A stretch of DNA of 10,777 bases, from the NCBI GenBank assembly GCA_900321515.1, contig ONWI01000168.1, positions 1-10,777 on the forward strand, written 5' to 3'. This document shows, one piece after another, positions 1 to 7,061 of this stretch. A program made the translations under genes and the position numbers. Under the pieces are notes generated by a model. The model did no database searches. It saw only the letters and a list, made by a program, of their open reading frames with translations, and had not been told where the DNA came from. The stretch is from an uncultured Eubacteriales bacterium. GTDB lineage: Bacteria; Bacillota; Clostridia; Oscillospirales; Acutalibacteraceae. Numbering within the stretch: position 1 is the stretch's first letter; the number at the start of each line of letters is the position of its first letter.

Positions 1-93
1 GCATTCGATGTGGGTAAAAAATACACTTTCTACTATCTGCCTAACACCCACCTTATCAAAAAGGTCAATCCCGCAGACAATGTTCAGTACTGA
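1..93 (+). CDS. C-terminal tail of an unidentified protein (partial)
   Basis: Frame 1 is open from the first base to a TGA at 91-93 and reads about 30 residues, with the segment KKYTFYYLPNTHLIKK followed by NPADNVQY. The composition (aromatic and lysine-rich) looks like a real protein end. The stop lies 16 bases before a strong rho-independent terminator, as expected for the last gene of a transcript. The start is outside the window. Too little is visible to name a family. An overlapping frame beginning at base 8 runs through the terminator and is not a gene. Confidence 0.6.
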   Translation, partial: AFDVGKKYTFYYLPNTHLIKKVNPADNVQY

Positions 94-109
94 ATTATCT
101 GACACAATT

Positions 110-144
110 CCGGAACGCTCACAGAGCGCTCCGGTTTTTATTTT
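110..144 (+). terminator. Rho-independent terminator of the left-edge gene
   Basis: CCGGA (110-114) and CGCTC (116-120) pair with GAGCG (124-128) and TCCGG (130-134) around an ACA loop. There is one A/C mismatch in the stem. The run TTTTTATTTT follows immediately. It separates the partial upstream gene from the germination operon. Confidence 0.85.
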
Positions 145-147
145 GAT

Positions 148-178
148 TGGATATTTTTATGAATTTGCGGGAATGATA
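148..178 (+). promoter_or_regulatory. Candidate sigma-G (forespore) promoter of the germination operon
   Basis: TGGATA at 148-153 and AATGATA at 172-178 are separated by 18 bases. They resemble the sigma-G consensus as I recall it (about TGAATA, 17-18 bases, CATACTA/CATAATA), with one clear mismatch in each box. gerA-type operons in Bacillus are transcribed by sigma-G, so the position fits. Transcription would start near 185 and leave a leader of about 68 bases. No good sigma-A promoter is visible in the same gap. This is a pattern match only. Confidence 0.35.
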
Positions 179-252
179 TTAATACCGGTCTTCGATTGCA
201 TGATGTGCCTGTTTTTACCCCGCTTTATCACTCTTACAAAGGAGTAATTGAT

Positions 253-1842
253 TTGCCTGTAAAAATGATTTTTGACCTTATTGGTTTTTCGCCGTCAAAG
301 GACTGCCCGCAGCATTCAGATGAAAACGGCAGCAATGACAGTTCCGGCGCTCCGGAACTGTTTGACATCAGTCCGGATTATGATATGCCCGTCTCCACGG
401 ACTATCAAAGCAATATCGACTACTGCCGCCGGCTGAAGGGGAAAAACGCCGATCTGCTCATACGCGAATTCACTCTGGCGGACGGACGGCGCAGCTTCCT
501 GCTGCTGGTGGACGGTATGTGCTCCAAACAGAGCGCCGAACAGAATCTCATACTTCCCGCGATGCAGCTCAGACTCAGTTCATGCCCCGACAGCATTCCT
601 CCCATGCGGCAGATTTCCTCCATTATCCTCAACACCGAGCTCAGCGAACAGCCAAGCCTTTCAAAGGGATTCATTGCCGCGCTGACAGGCGATCTTTTTC
701 TGGTTATCGAGGGGCTCAACGTGGGATTCGTGATCGGCGCAAGAAGCATTGAATCCCGCTCCGTCTCTCCAAGCGAAACCGCCGGCTCTGTCGTCGGTCC
801 CCACGAGGGCTTCACAGAAAACCTGCGAACCAACACCGCGCTTATCCGGCGCCGGATCTCTGACCCCAATTTTACGATTGAGATGCTTCAGGTGGGACTG
901 CGTTCCCACACGGCCGTGGCGCTCTGCTACATCAACGGTGTGACTAATCCCGCGCTGGTTGACACCCTGAAAAGCAATATCCAGGCTGTCACGGTGGACC
1001 TGCTCAGCGATTCGGGCGAACTCGCGCAGCTTATAGAACAGTATCCGCTCAGCCCCCTGCCTCAGATTGACGGCACCGAAAAGCCTGACGCCGCCGCCGC
1101 CGAAATCTGCCAGGGTCGTGCCGCAATCATCGTCAACGGCAGTCCCTATGTGCTGCTTGCTCCCGCTACCCTCTCCTCTATGATGCAGGTGACGGAAGAC
1201 CGATATCAGCGCTGGACTTATTCCTCTTTTCTCAAAATCCTGCGGTGGACCGCCTTTTTTATCTCTGTTACCGCGCCGTCGCTCTATGTCGCTGTAGTGG
1301 CGTACAATCCCGGACTGCTCCCCGTTGATCTGCTGCTGCTCTCTGCCGCCAACCGCATAAACGTACCCTTCAGCGCCGTCACTGAGGTGATTATTATGGA
1401 GTTCTTTATCGAACTGCTCCGGGAAGCAAGCATCCGTCTGCCCGGAAGCATAAGCTCCGCCATGTCGATAGTCGGAGGTCTCATAGTCGGCGACGCGGCA
1501 ATCCGTGCGGGATTGGTCAGCCCTCTGCTTATTATTATTATCGGTCTGACCTCTCTTACATCGTTTGTCATTCCCTCCTACGAACTCGCCTCATCGCTGC
1601 GGCTGGTCAAATATTTCCTGCTGCTGCTCTCAGCCGTTTTCGGAATATTCGGACTCACCGTGGGATTGGTGCTCTTTGTTTCGCAGCTCTGCGTCCTGTA
1701 TTCCTTCGGCACCGAATTTACCGCCCCCTTCTCCCCCGCCTACCGCAAGGGTTTTGTCGAAAGCATCATTGAACTTCCTATTTTCCGCCGCGACACTCGC
1801 CCCGAATATTATGAGCCCATTGACCTTATACGAATGAAGTGA
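253..1842 (+). CDS. gerAA: Spore germination protein, GerA family (A subunit)
   Basis: This is the A subunit of a GerA-type germinant receptor, which sits in the spore inner membrane and forms a membrane complex with the B and C subunits. The TTG at 253 is chosen as start because AAAGGAG lies 8 bases upstream; an ATG at 196 has no such site. That gives 529 residues, normal for the family. The soluble N-terminal domain carries the family hallmark GPHEGFTENLRTN-ALIRRR near residue 182. The next conserved block, around residues 275-305, includes TEKPD and a GRAAIIVNGSPYVLLAPA-like strand. The C-terminal membrane region (about residues 326-490) begins at FLKILRWTAFFISV and has the family-typical EFFIELLREASIRLP, SIVGGLIVGDAAIRAGLVSP and SFVIPSYELA segments. 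The stop is just upstream of the next gene. Only the family is certain. Assignment to a particular receptor (GerA, GerB, GerK) and the germinant cannot be read from sequence, so the symbol is family-level. Confidence 0.95.
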   Translation: MPVKMIFDLIGFSPSKDCPQHSDENGSNDSSGAPELFDISPDYDMPVSTDYQSNIDYCRRLKGKNADLLIREFTLADGRRSFLLLVDGMCSKQSAEQNLILPAMQLRLSSCPDSIPPMRQISSIILNTELSEQPSLSKGFIAALTGDLFLVIEGLNVGFVIGARSIESRSVSPSETAGSVVGPHEGFTENLRTNTALIRRRISDPNFTIEMLQVGLRSHTAVALCYINGVTNPALVDTLKSNIQAVTVDLLSDSGELAQLIEQYPLSPLPQIDGTEKPDAAAAEICQGRAAIIVNGSPYVLLAPATLSSMMQVTEDRYQRWTYSSFLKILRWTAFFISVTAPSLYVAVVAYNPGLLPVDLLLLSAANRINVPFSAVTEVIIMEFFIELLREASIRLPGSISSAMSIVGGLIVGDAAIRAGLVSPLLIIIIGLTSLTSFVIPSYELASSLRLVKYFLLLLSAVFGIFGLTVGLVLFVSQLCVLYSFGTEFTAPFSPAYRKGFVESIIELPIFRRDTRPEYYEPIDLIRMK

Positions 1843-1847
1843 TCTTT

Positions 1848-2939
1848 ATGAATCAAAACAACATGAAGAAATCCGCCTTTTCCGAGTGGCAGCTGACTGT
1901 GCTGGTCATGATGGCTGGTATGGGCGGTATGTATTTCTACCCCGACAGCTTCGGCAGATGGTCGGGATTATCCCTCGCAATCGCGATAGCCCTTGCCCTG
2001 ATCTCTATGGGTATGCTTGCCAGATGCTTCTCCCTCTGCAACAGCAAATCCTTCCCGGGACTGCTCAGCGAATTGCTGGGGTTTATCCCGGCTAAAATTA
2101 TTCTTGCCGGAGCCGCCGTTTATTTCGCTGCCGAGATTTGCCGCGTTACGGTCAAACAGACTCAGATGACCGGACTGTTTCTGCTGGAAAAAACGCCTCC
2201 ACAGATCATTCCCGCGGTAACCCTGCTCACGGTCTGCTTCATTATCACTTCCGGCATTAGACAGGTTTCGCGCGCTGCCGAACTGCTTTTTCCCGCTGTC
2301 GCGATTCCGCTGCTGTTCATTCTCGCGATGGGGGTATTCTCGATGGATTACGGTGAACTGCTGCCCCTCTTCAACACTGACGGGCTTCCGCCCGAAACCC
2401 TTCCCGAATGGCTCTCGCCGCTCGGCGGCATAACCGCCGCTGCCTATTTCGCGGGGTATTATGAAAAAAGCAGGCTCCGCCGCTGCCTTATTTCCGGGAC
2501 TTCCGCACTCGCGGCGCTCTGCGCCGGTGTGCTGCTCTGCTGCGTCGGCGTTTTTTCCGTCGAGGGCACAAAGCATCTTTCCTTCCCGCTGACCGAACTC
2601 TCCCGAGTGGTCAGCATAGGAAATGTCTCTCTCAATCACAGATTCGACATCCTTTATATTATGATTTACAACGCCGTCACCCTGCTCTCGTCGGGAATTC
2701 TTTTATATTGCTGCTGCATATCTCTCTGCGGCGTATTCAGCATCAAAAGCCACAGCGTCTTCAACTTCCTGATGCTGCCGATCATGTATATCCTCTCCTA
2801 TCTCAGTCTGTCGGACGACACTGTTGCCGGATTCATTGCTGACCGCGGCAAGCTGTTTTTCCTTTGCGGGCTGATTCCGGTTATTTATATCACGGCTTTA
2901 CTCAAAAATCACAGGAGGCTCAGACATGAGAAAATGTAA
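1848..2939 (+). CDS. gerAB: Spore germination permease, GerAB family (B subunit)
   Basis: This is an integral membrane B subunit of the germinant receptor, a member of the amino acid/polyamine/organocation transporter superfamily. In Bacillus receptors this subunit holds the germinant-binding pocket. The protein (363 residues from the ATG at 1848) is hydrophobic throughout, with about ten predicted helices. It opens with a family-like FSEWQLTVLVMMAGMGGMYF segment and ends in a short basic tail (KNHRRLRHEKM). A GTG at 1839 in the same frame overlaps the upstream stop as GTGA and is an alternative start. Neither has a strong ribosome binding site, which suggests coupling to the A subunit. Its end overlaps the C-subunit gene by 14 bases. 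The symbol is family-level only. Confidence 0.93.
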   Translation: MNQNNMKKSAFSEWQLTVLVMMAGMGGMYFYPDSFGRWSGLSLAIAIALALISMGMLARCFSLCNSKSFPGLLSELLGFIPAKIILAGAAVYFAAEICRVTVKQTQMTGLFLLEKTPPQIIPAVTLLTVCFIITSGIRQVSRAAELLFPAVAIPLLFILAMGVFSMDYGELLPLFNTDGLPPETLPEWLSPLGGITAAAYFAGYYEKSRLRRCLISGTSALAALCAGVLLCCVGVFSVEGTKHLSFPLTELSRVVSIGNVSLNHRFDILYIMIYNAVTLLSSGILLYCCCISLCGVFSIKSHSVFNFLMLPIMYILSYLSLSDDTVAGFIADRGKLFFLCGLIPVIYITALLKNHRRLRHEKM

Positions 2940-4074
2940 TGCTGCCCGCGTTATTCTCTCCCTCTCGGCGGGACTCGCCATGATTATTATGCTCACGGGA
3001 TGCTGGGACGACGCCGAAATCAACGGCCGTGCTTTCGTTCTCGGCTTCGGCGCCGACAGCAGCCGCCAACTCTGCAATTTCACCTTTCAGCTCGCCATCC
3101 CGGTGAGCGGTGAAAGCGATTCCTCCGGCTCGATTGAATATGCCTCGCGCACTGTCCTGGAACGTACCCCCGCTGCCGCTGTCCGCCAACTGGAAAAAGA
3201 CCTCGGCAGACAAATCAATTTTGAACAGCTCAGCCTCATTGCAATCGGCGAACCCCTCTCCCGCAGGGACTTCATCAGTCTGACCGATTACTTCTTCCGT
3301 AGAGCCTCTGTGCGCAGACAGAGCTGTATTGCCGTATGCGAAGGCACCGCGGAACAATTCTTTTCTTCCTCGGCGTCTTACAAGCCGATTTCCACCGAGG
3401 CGGCAAGCCTGCTGCAAAACTATGACTCAGGCGGCGGCATTTCCATGGACCTCTTTTCCCTCTACAAAACGCTTATCAACCGCGACGAGTTCTATCTGCC
3501 CAAATTATCCGCCGCTCCCTCCGGCAGCGGAGATTCCGGGAAGAAAACTCTCCTGACGCTCTCGGGCGCTTCCGCTTACGGGCGCGACGGAAATTATCTC
3601 GGCAATATCAGCGCGGACGAGCTTGAACTGCTCCGCCTTACCTGCGGTTCGGGCTCGGACGGCGCTCTTTCGGTCAGCGACAGCGATGGCGGCGTTTACT
3701 GCTGTCAGATCAGGCAGTCCGATTGTTCGGTGAAGTGCGGAATTTCCGACGGTCTGCCTGAATTCAGACTCAGAATCGAACTCGTGCTTGTTCCGCTCGA
3801 CTCCGGAGGATTGGACGGCAGCGGATATTCTGCCGAAGCCACTCAAAAAATCGCCGCTTTCGCTGAAAAAACGGTTAATCACAGGCTCTCCGCTCTCGCT
3901 GATAAAAGCCGCATATCCCTCGGCTCGTCCCTGCTTGGCTTTCAGGACATTATTCGACAGAGACAGCCGGGCTGGTATGAGCTCAACGAAAGCGACTGGG
4001 AAAATATCTATCCCAGATCGAAGATTATTATCACCGTCAACTGCACAACTGCCGGAGGAGGTATTACCAAATGA
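2926..4074 (+). CDS. gerAC: Germination lipoprotein, Ger(x)C family (C subunit)
   Basis: This is the lipoprotein C subunit of the germinant receptor, expected on the outer face of the spore inner membrane. An AGGAGG at 2913-2918 precedes the ATG at 2926. The N-terminus is a lipoprotein signal: a basic start, a hydrophobic core and the lipobox LTGC with Cys26. The mature start CWDDAEINGRAFVLGFGAD is characteristic of Ger(x)C proteins. The rest (382 residues in all) is soluble and shows the family pattern, including a QLEKDLGRQINFEQLSLIAI block around residues 87-106 and a C-terminal domain ending in a strand (SKIIITVNCT). The gene overlaps the B subunit by 14 bases and the following small gene by 4 (ATGA). 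The symbol is family-level only. Confidence 0.94.
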   Translation: MRKCNAARVILSLSAGLAMIIMLTGCWDDAEINGRAFVLGFGADSSRQLCNFTFQLAIPVSGESDSSGSIEYASRTVLERTPAAAVRQLEKDLGRQINFEQLSLIAIGEPLSRRDFISLTDYFFRRASVRRQSCIAVCEGTAEQFFSSSASYKPISTEAASLLQNYDSGGGISMDLFSLYKTLINRDEFYLPKLSAAPSGSGDSGKKTLLTLSGASAYGRDGNYLGNISADELELLRLTCGSGSDGALSVSDSDGGVYCCQIRQSDCSVKCGISDGLPEFRLRIELVLVPLDSGGLDGSGYSAEATQKIAAFAEKTVNHRLSALADKSRISLGSSLLGFQDIIRQRQPGWYELNESDWENIYPRSKIIITVNCTTAGGGITK

Positions 4075-4253
4075 AGCTCGAATTGCCATCGGCAATTATC
4101 ATGCTGCTGCTCGCCGCCTGGCTCGGACAGGTTCGGCTTTACAGGGGTATGCAGGGCGAACAGTTCGCTGTTGAACGATCTATCGCAAAATACGGCGGTT
4201 CGGCTTGTCTCTTTACCGCGTTAGCTTTGTTTTTCATTCAATTTATATGCTGA
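4071..4253 (+). CDS. Small two-helix membrane protein, putative germination D subunit
   Basis: A 60-residue protein starts at an ATG that overlaps the C-subunit stop as ATGA. AGGAGG at 4054-4059 lies 11 bases upstream. It has two hydrophobic segments, about residues 6-22 (PSAIIMLLLAAWLGQV) and 44-60 (SACLFTALALFFIQFI), joined by a charged loop. In Bacillus, small two-helix 'D subunit' proteins encoded next to gerABC genes modulate germination. Size, topology and fourth-cistron position match that class. I did not recognise sequence similarity, so the role is inferred from context. It is the last gene of the operon. Only a weak AT hairpin follows, so some readthrough to prfB is possible. Confidence 0.75.
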   Translation: MKLELPSAIIMLLLAAWLGQVRLYRGMQGEQFAVERSIAKYGGSACLFTALALFFIQFIC

Positions 4254-4280
4254 ATTTTTTAAATTCTTTTCATCAGGCGC

Positions 4281-4309
4281 TTTACTTTTTCCCGAATATA
4301 ATGTATAAT
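4281..4309 (+). promoter_or_regulatory. Sigma-A-type promoter upstream of prfB
   Basis: TTTACT (4281-4286) and a perfect TATAAT (4304-4309) are separated by 17 bases. Transcription would begin near 4316, about 35 bases before the prfB start. The promoter upstream of the TIR gene (6017-6045) has the same -35 box, the same spacer length and a similar T-rich spacer start. Confidence 0.8.
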
Positions 4310-4350
4310 ACATTTTATATGAACTACGAAACGAAAGGCCGAATGAAAAT

Positions 4351-5475
4351 ATGCTGCAATTTGAAGAACTTATGCTTACACTGCGAAATATCAAGCCGGA
4401 TATGGACGATCTCAGGGAAGCGCTCGGCTATGACAAGCTCTCCGCCGAAATCGCTGAGCTTGAGAAGAAGGCTGCCGCTCCGGATTTCTGGGATGATATG
4501 GAAAATTCCCAGAAGATTCTCAAGCGAACCGCAAACCTTAAGAGCAAAATCGCGTCCTTTGACTCCATCGCCGACAAGTACGACGATACCATGACCCTCA
4601 TCGAGCTCGGAGACGAAGAGGGCGAACTCGAATTGCTGGATGAGGCGCAGACTGAGGTTGACTCCATCAGAAAATCTATTGACGAGCTTCGCCTCACCAC
4701 GCTTCTGACCGGCGAATACGATTCCAACAACGCCATACTGACCTTCCACGCCGGCGCAGGCGGCACGGAGGCTCAGGACTGGGCTGAAATGCTCTTCCGC
4801 ATGTACAACCGCTGGGGTGAACGCCACGGCTTCAAGGTCAGGACGATTGATTATCTCGACGGCGACGAGGCGGGACTTAAAAGCGCTTCTATCCTCATTG
4901 AGGGCACCAACGCCTACGGCTACCTCAAGTGCGAAATGGGCGTGCACCGTCTCGTGCGCATATCTCCCTTCGATTCCTCCGGCCGCAGACATACATCCTT
5001 CGCCTCGCTGGAAGTCATGCCCGAAATCGACGACGACACCGAAGTTGAAATCCGCCCCGAAGATCTCCATATCGACACTTACCGTTCCTCCGGCGCGGGC
5101 GGACAGCATATCAACAAGACCGATTCCGCCGTCAGAATTACCCATATTCCCACCGGCATCGTCTGCGCCTGCCAGAACGAGCGCAGCCAGGTCCAGAACA
5201 AGGCAATGGCTATGAAAATGCTCAAGTCCAAGCTCATGGAAATCAAGGAGCGCGAAAACCTCGAAAAAATTGATGACATCAAGGGCGTGCAGAAGGAAAT
5301 CGCCTGGGGCAGTCAGATACGCTCCTATGTCTTTATGCCGTACACGTTAGCCAAGGATCATCGCACAGGCTTCGAAATGGGCAACATCAACGCCGTTATG
5401 GACGGCGATATCGACGGATTCATCAACGCCTACCTGAAGGCTCAGAGCCTGAACGCACTGGGCAATTACGAATAA
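4351..5475 (+). CDS. prfB: Peptide chain release factor 2 (RF2), without programmed frameshift
   Basis: RF2 recognises UGA and UAA stop codons on the ribosome and triggers peptide release. The RF2-specific anticodon-like tripeptide SPF is at residues 205-207, within a RISPFDSSGRRHTSF block. The catalytic GGQ loop is at residues 250-252 (SSGAGGQHINKTDSAVRITH). The helical N-terminal domain and the C-terminal GWGSQIRSYVF region are also present. The length of 374 residues is normal. The frame is uninterrupted from ATG 4351, so there is no in-frame TGA near codon 26 and no +1 frameshift is needed. AAAGG at 4334-4338 is the likely ribosome binding site, with a rather long spacing of 12. An out-of-frame ATG at 4343 opens an unrelated frame and is not the start. 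A four-helix protein gene follows 24 bases downstream and may be cotranscribed. Confidence 0.97.
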   Translation: MLQFEELMLTLRNIKPDMDDLREALGYDKLSAEIAELEKKAAAPDFWDDMENSQKILKRTANLKSKIASFDSIADKYDDTMTLIELGDEEGELELLDEAQTEVDSIRKSIDELRLTTLLTGEYDSNNAILTFHAGAGGTEAQDWAEMLFRMYNRWGERHGFKVRTIDYLDGDEAGLKSASILIEGTNAYGYLKCEMGVHRLVRISPFDSSGRRHTSFASLEVMPEIDDDTEVEIRPEDLHIDTYRSSGAGGQHINKTDSAVRITHIPTGIVCACQNERSQVQNKAMAMKMLKSKLMEIKERENLEKIDDIKGVQKEIAWGSQIRSYVFMPYTLAKDHRTGFEMGNINAVMDGDIDGFINAYLKAQSLNALGNYE

Positions 5476-5499
5476 TTCCCACAAGGGAGTGTCTCTACT

Positions 5500-5973
5500 A
5501 TGTTTTACCTCGGAGAAATCGCCGCTCTGCTCATCTGCTGGATATTCTATCTGGAATTTTACTGGATGATCGAACGCAAGGTGCTTAAACTGTGCAGCAG
5601 ACAATACATCGACGACCGATGTTCCGGATTTTCCGACCGGCTCTTTTTCACTCCGGTCAGCGGCAAGGCAAAGCTTGGCACACTTTATTACATCAACAGG
5701 ATGATTGTGTATTTTCTCGCGGTCCTCACTCTTGTCCATCTGCTTTTCGGATGGGCTGAAATGATGCAGATCTTCATCAGAATTCTCACCACCTGCTCCA
5801 TCACTGTGCTGGGACTTTGCGCGCTTTATAATTCCATGTCCTCTTCCGAGTACATATGTGCCAATATTAACGTAGCTTCAAAAAGAAACGTCATTTTATG
5901 CTGGTTGTTGTCTTCCGTTTCTGTGATTATTCTCATCCTTGTCTATCTGTATTTCGCATGGGTGTACATTTGA
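5500..5973 (+). CDS. Four-helix membrane protein of unknown function
   Basis: A 157-residue protein whose ATG is preceded by AGGGAG at 5484-5489 (10-base spacing). Four hydrophobic segments are visible, at about residues 3-23, 66-85, 91-111 and 130-155. A basic, partly polar stretch between the first two (about 24-64) contains two cysteines. No catalytic motif or known family was recognised. It lies 24 bases after prfB with no terminator between, so it is probably transcribed from the prfB promoter. A separate consensus promoter follows before the TIR gene, so co-regulation with the TIR protein is possible but not shown. The regular RBS and codon pattern support a real gene. Confidence 0.8.
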   Translation: MFYLGEIAALLICWIFYLEFYWMIERKVLKLCSRQYIDDRCSGFSDRLFFTPVSGKAKLGTLYYINRMIVYFLAVLTLVHLLFGWAEMMQIFIRILTTCSITVLGLCALYNSMSSSEYICANINVASKRNVILCWLLSSVSVIILILVYLYFAWVYI

Positions 5974-6016
5974 TCAGATATTTAACATGATTTTTCATAA
6001 ATTTTTTATAAAAGTC

Positions 6017-6045
6017 TTTACTTTTTTCATCGGAATGTGTATAAT
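6017..6045 (+). promoter_or_regulatory. Sigma-A-type promoter of the TIR gene
   Basis: TTTACT (6017-6022) and a perfect TATAAT (6040-6045) are spaced 17 bases apart in a very AT-rich gap. Transcription would start near 6052, giving a leader of only about 25 bases that contains the GGAGG ribosome binding site at 6064-6068. Its design is nearly the same as that of the prfB promoter. Confidence 0.8.
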
Positions 6046-6076
6046 ATAATAAAATATTGATGTGGAGGTTTTTTCA

Positions 6077-6877
6077 TTGAATATAATTAAAAAGCCAATG
6101 AAATCATTCAAGGGCGACGGCAAATTCGTTTACGTTTGCTACTCTCTTGAGGACAGTGAGGTCGTTTTCCCGATACTGGTTAATCTCGACAGGAACAGAT
6201 ACCGCGTCAGATACGACGAGTGCAACCAGGAGGAGGTCAAGGTCGATCCCCTTCGCAAGCACAATATCAAAAACTGCGAAGTATTTTTGGCATTCCTCTC
6301 CCAGAAGGCTCTTCAGTCCCCTTACGTTGTCAATCAGCTCGAAATGGCTCAGACACTTGAGGCAAACATCTTCCTTGTCTACATCGACGGTCAGGAGACC
6401 GCCGAAAATGCCGTACGCATTTTCGGCCCGGATGTCAAGGGTGTCCGTATGGACGAAACCGATCAGGAAACCATGACCGGCGTCCTCGATCAGCTCCTCA
6501 AGGATTGTCAGGAACCTGAAAGAATCGTGGAGCGCGTTCTTACATACGACGAGCTGCTCGACGAAGTTTATCCCGATCAGGAGAACGCCAATAAAGAAGC
6601 TTTCCTGAACATCACTGATCAGGATAACGATAAAATCAAGAAGTCCGCGGCGAGCGCTACCAAGGCTTCCAATGCTGCCAAAAAACAGAAGCTTCAGAAA
6701 AACAGCAGATCCTTCCTTAACGCCTTGCTGGTTGTAGGCGCTATGGCTGTTATCGCGGCTCTTATCTACCTCTTCTTCGGTGAGCAGATCAGTGAAATGC
6801 TCAGTGAGGAAAACAGGGTGGTCAATTTCATCCCCTCTCTCCGTATTATCCCCCGGATAATCGGCATGATCCTTTAA
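6077..6877 (+). CDS. TIR-domain protein with C-terminal transmembrane anchor
   Basis: The TTG at 6077 is the preferred start because GGAGG (6064-6068) lies 8 bases upstream; a GTG at 6062 would sit inside that site. The protein has 266 residues. Residues 16-142 fold as a bacterial TIR domain: FVYVCYSLEDSEVV (strand A and box 1, residues 17-30), a second strand with the BB loop (YRVRYDECNQEE, 42-53), NIKNCEVFLAFLS (63-75) and SPYVVNQLEMA (81-91). Many bacterial TIR domains cleave NAD+ or make signalling nucleotides in stress or phage defence; others are scaffolds. In active members the residue aligned with Gln87 is the catalytic glutamate (pattern W-V-x-x-E-L-E-x-A), so activity is doubtful here. 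An acidic linker (about 145-185) and a Lys/Ala-rich coil (186-211) lead to one transmembrane helix at 213-235. The TIR domain probably faces the cytoplasm. The gene is monocistronic, with its own promoter and terminator. Confidence 0.88.
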   Translation: MNIIKKPMKSFKGDGKFVYVCYSLEDSEVVFPILVNLDRNRYRVRYDECNQEEVKVDPLRKHNIKNCEVFLAFLSQKALQSPYVVNQLEMAQTLEANIFLVYIDGQETAENAVRIFGPDVKGVRMDETDQETMTGVLDQLLKDCQEPERIVERVLTYDELLDEVYPDQENANKEAFLNITDQDNDKIKKSAASATKASNAAKKQKLQKNSRSFLNALLVVGAMAVIAALIYLFFGEQISEMLSEENRVVNFIPSLRIIPRIIGMIL

Positions 6878-6913
6878 TCACAACTCTGCAATTCAATCGA
6901 TCTCTGATGAATT

Positions 6914-6952
6914 ACGCGCACCGCTTTTTTATGATCCGGTGCGCGTTTTTTT
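6914..6952 (+). terminator. Rho-independent terminator of the TIR gene
   Basis: ACGCGCACCG (6914-6923) pairs perfectly with CGGTGCGCGT (6937-6946) around a 13-base loop. A run of T follows to 6952. It lies 36 bases after the TIR stop codon. Confidence 0.92.
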
Positions 6953-6985
6953 GATCCTGCTGACGCATCTCTCCCCACATGGGAG

Positions 6986-7029
6986 AAAACACACCCGGCG
7001 CTTTCCTTATCAGGTGCACCGGGTGTGTT
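6986..7029 (-). terminator. Rho-independent terminator of the Glu-Pro lipoprotein gene
   Basis: AACACACCCGG (6988-6998) pairs perfectly with CCGGGTGTGTT (7019-7029), an 11-bp stem with a 20-base loop. Read on the - strand, the stem ends in TTTT and then CTCCC, 32 bases after the stop at 7062. The U-tract is short, so efficiency may be moderate. A small extra stem, TCTCCC (6970-6975) with GGGAGA (6981-6986), lies just beyond. With the terminator at 6914-6952 this forms a tail-to-tail barrier between convergent genes. Confidence 0.8.
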
Positions 7030-7061
7030 CTGCGTTTTATGAATTATTGTCTAACAAAGAA

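Noticed and set aside
8..247. 79-residue + strand frame at the left edge
   Set aside because: It crosses a strong terminator and overlaps the better-supported frame ending at 93.
4252..4270. Terminator after the germination operon
   Set aside because: The only hairpin (GAATTT/AAATTC) is six A-T-rich pairs with a four-T tail, too weak to call.
4205..4594. + strand frame overlapping the start of prfB
   Set aside because: It spans the promoter and overlaps prfB out of frame; its composition is not protein-like.
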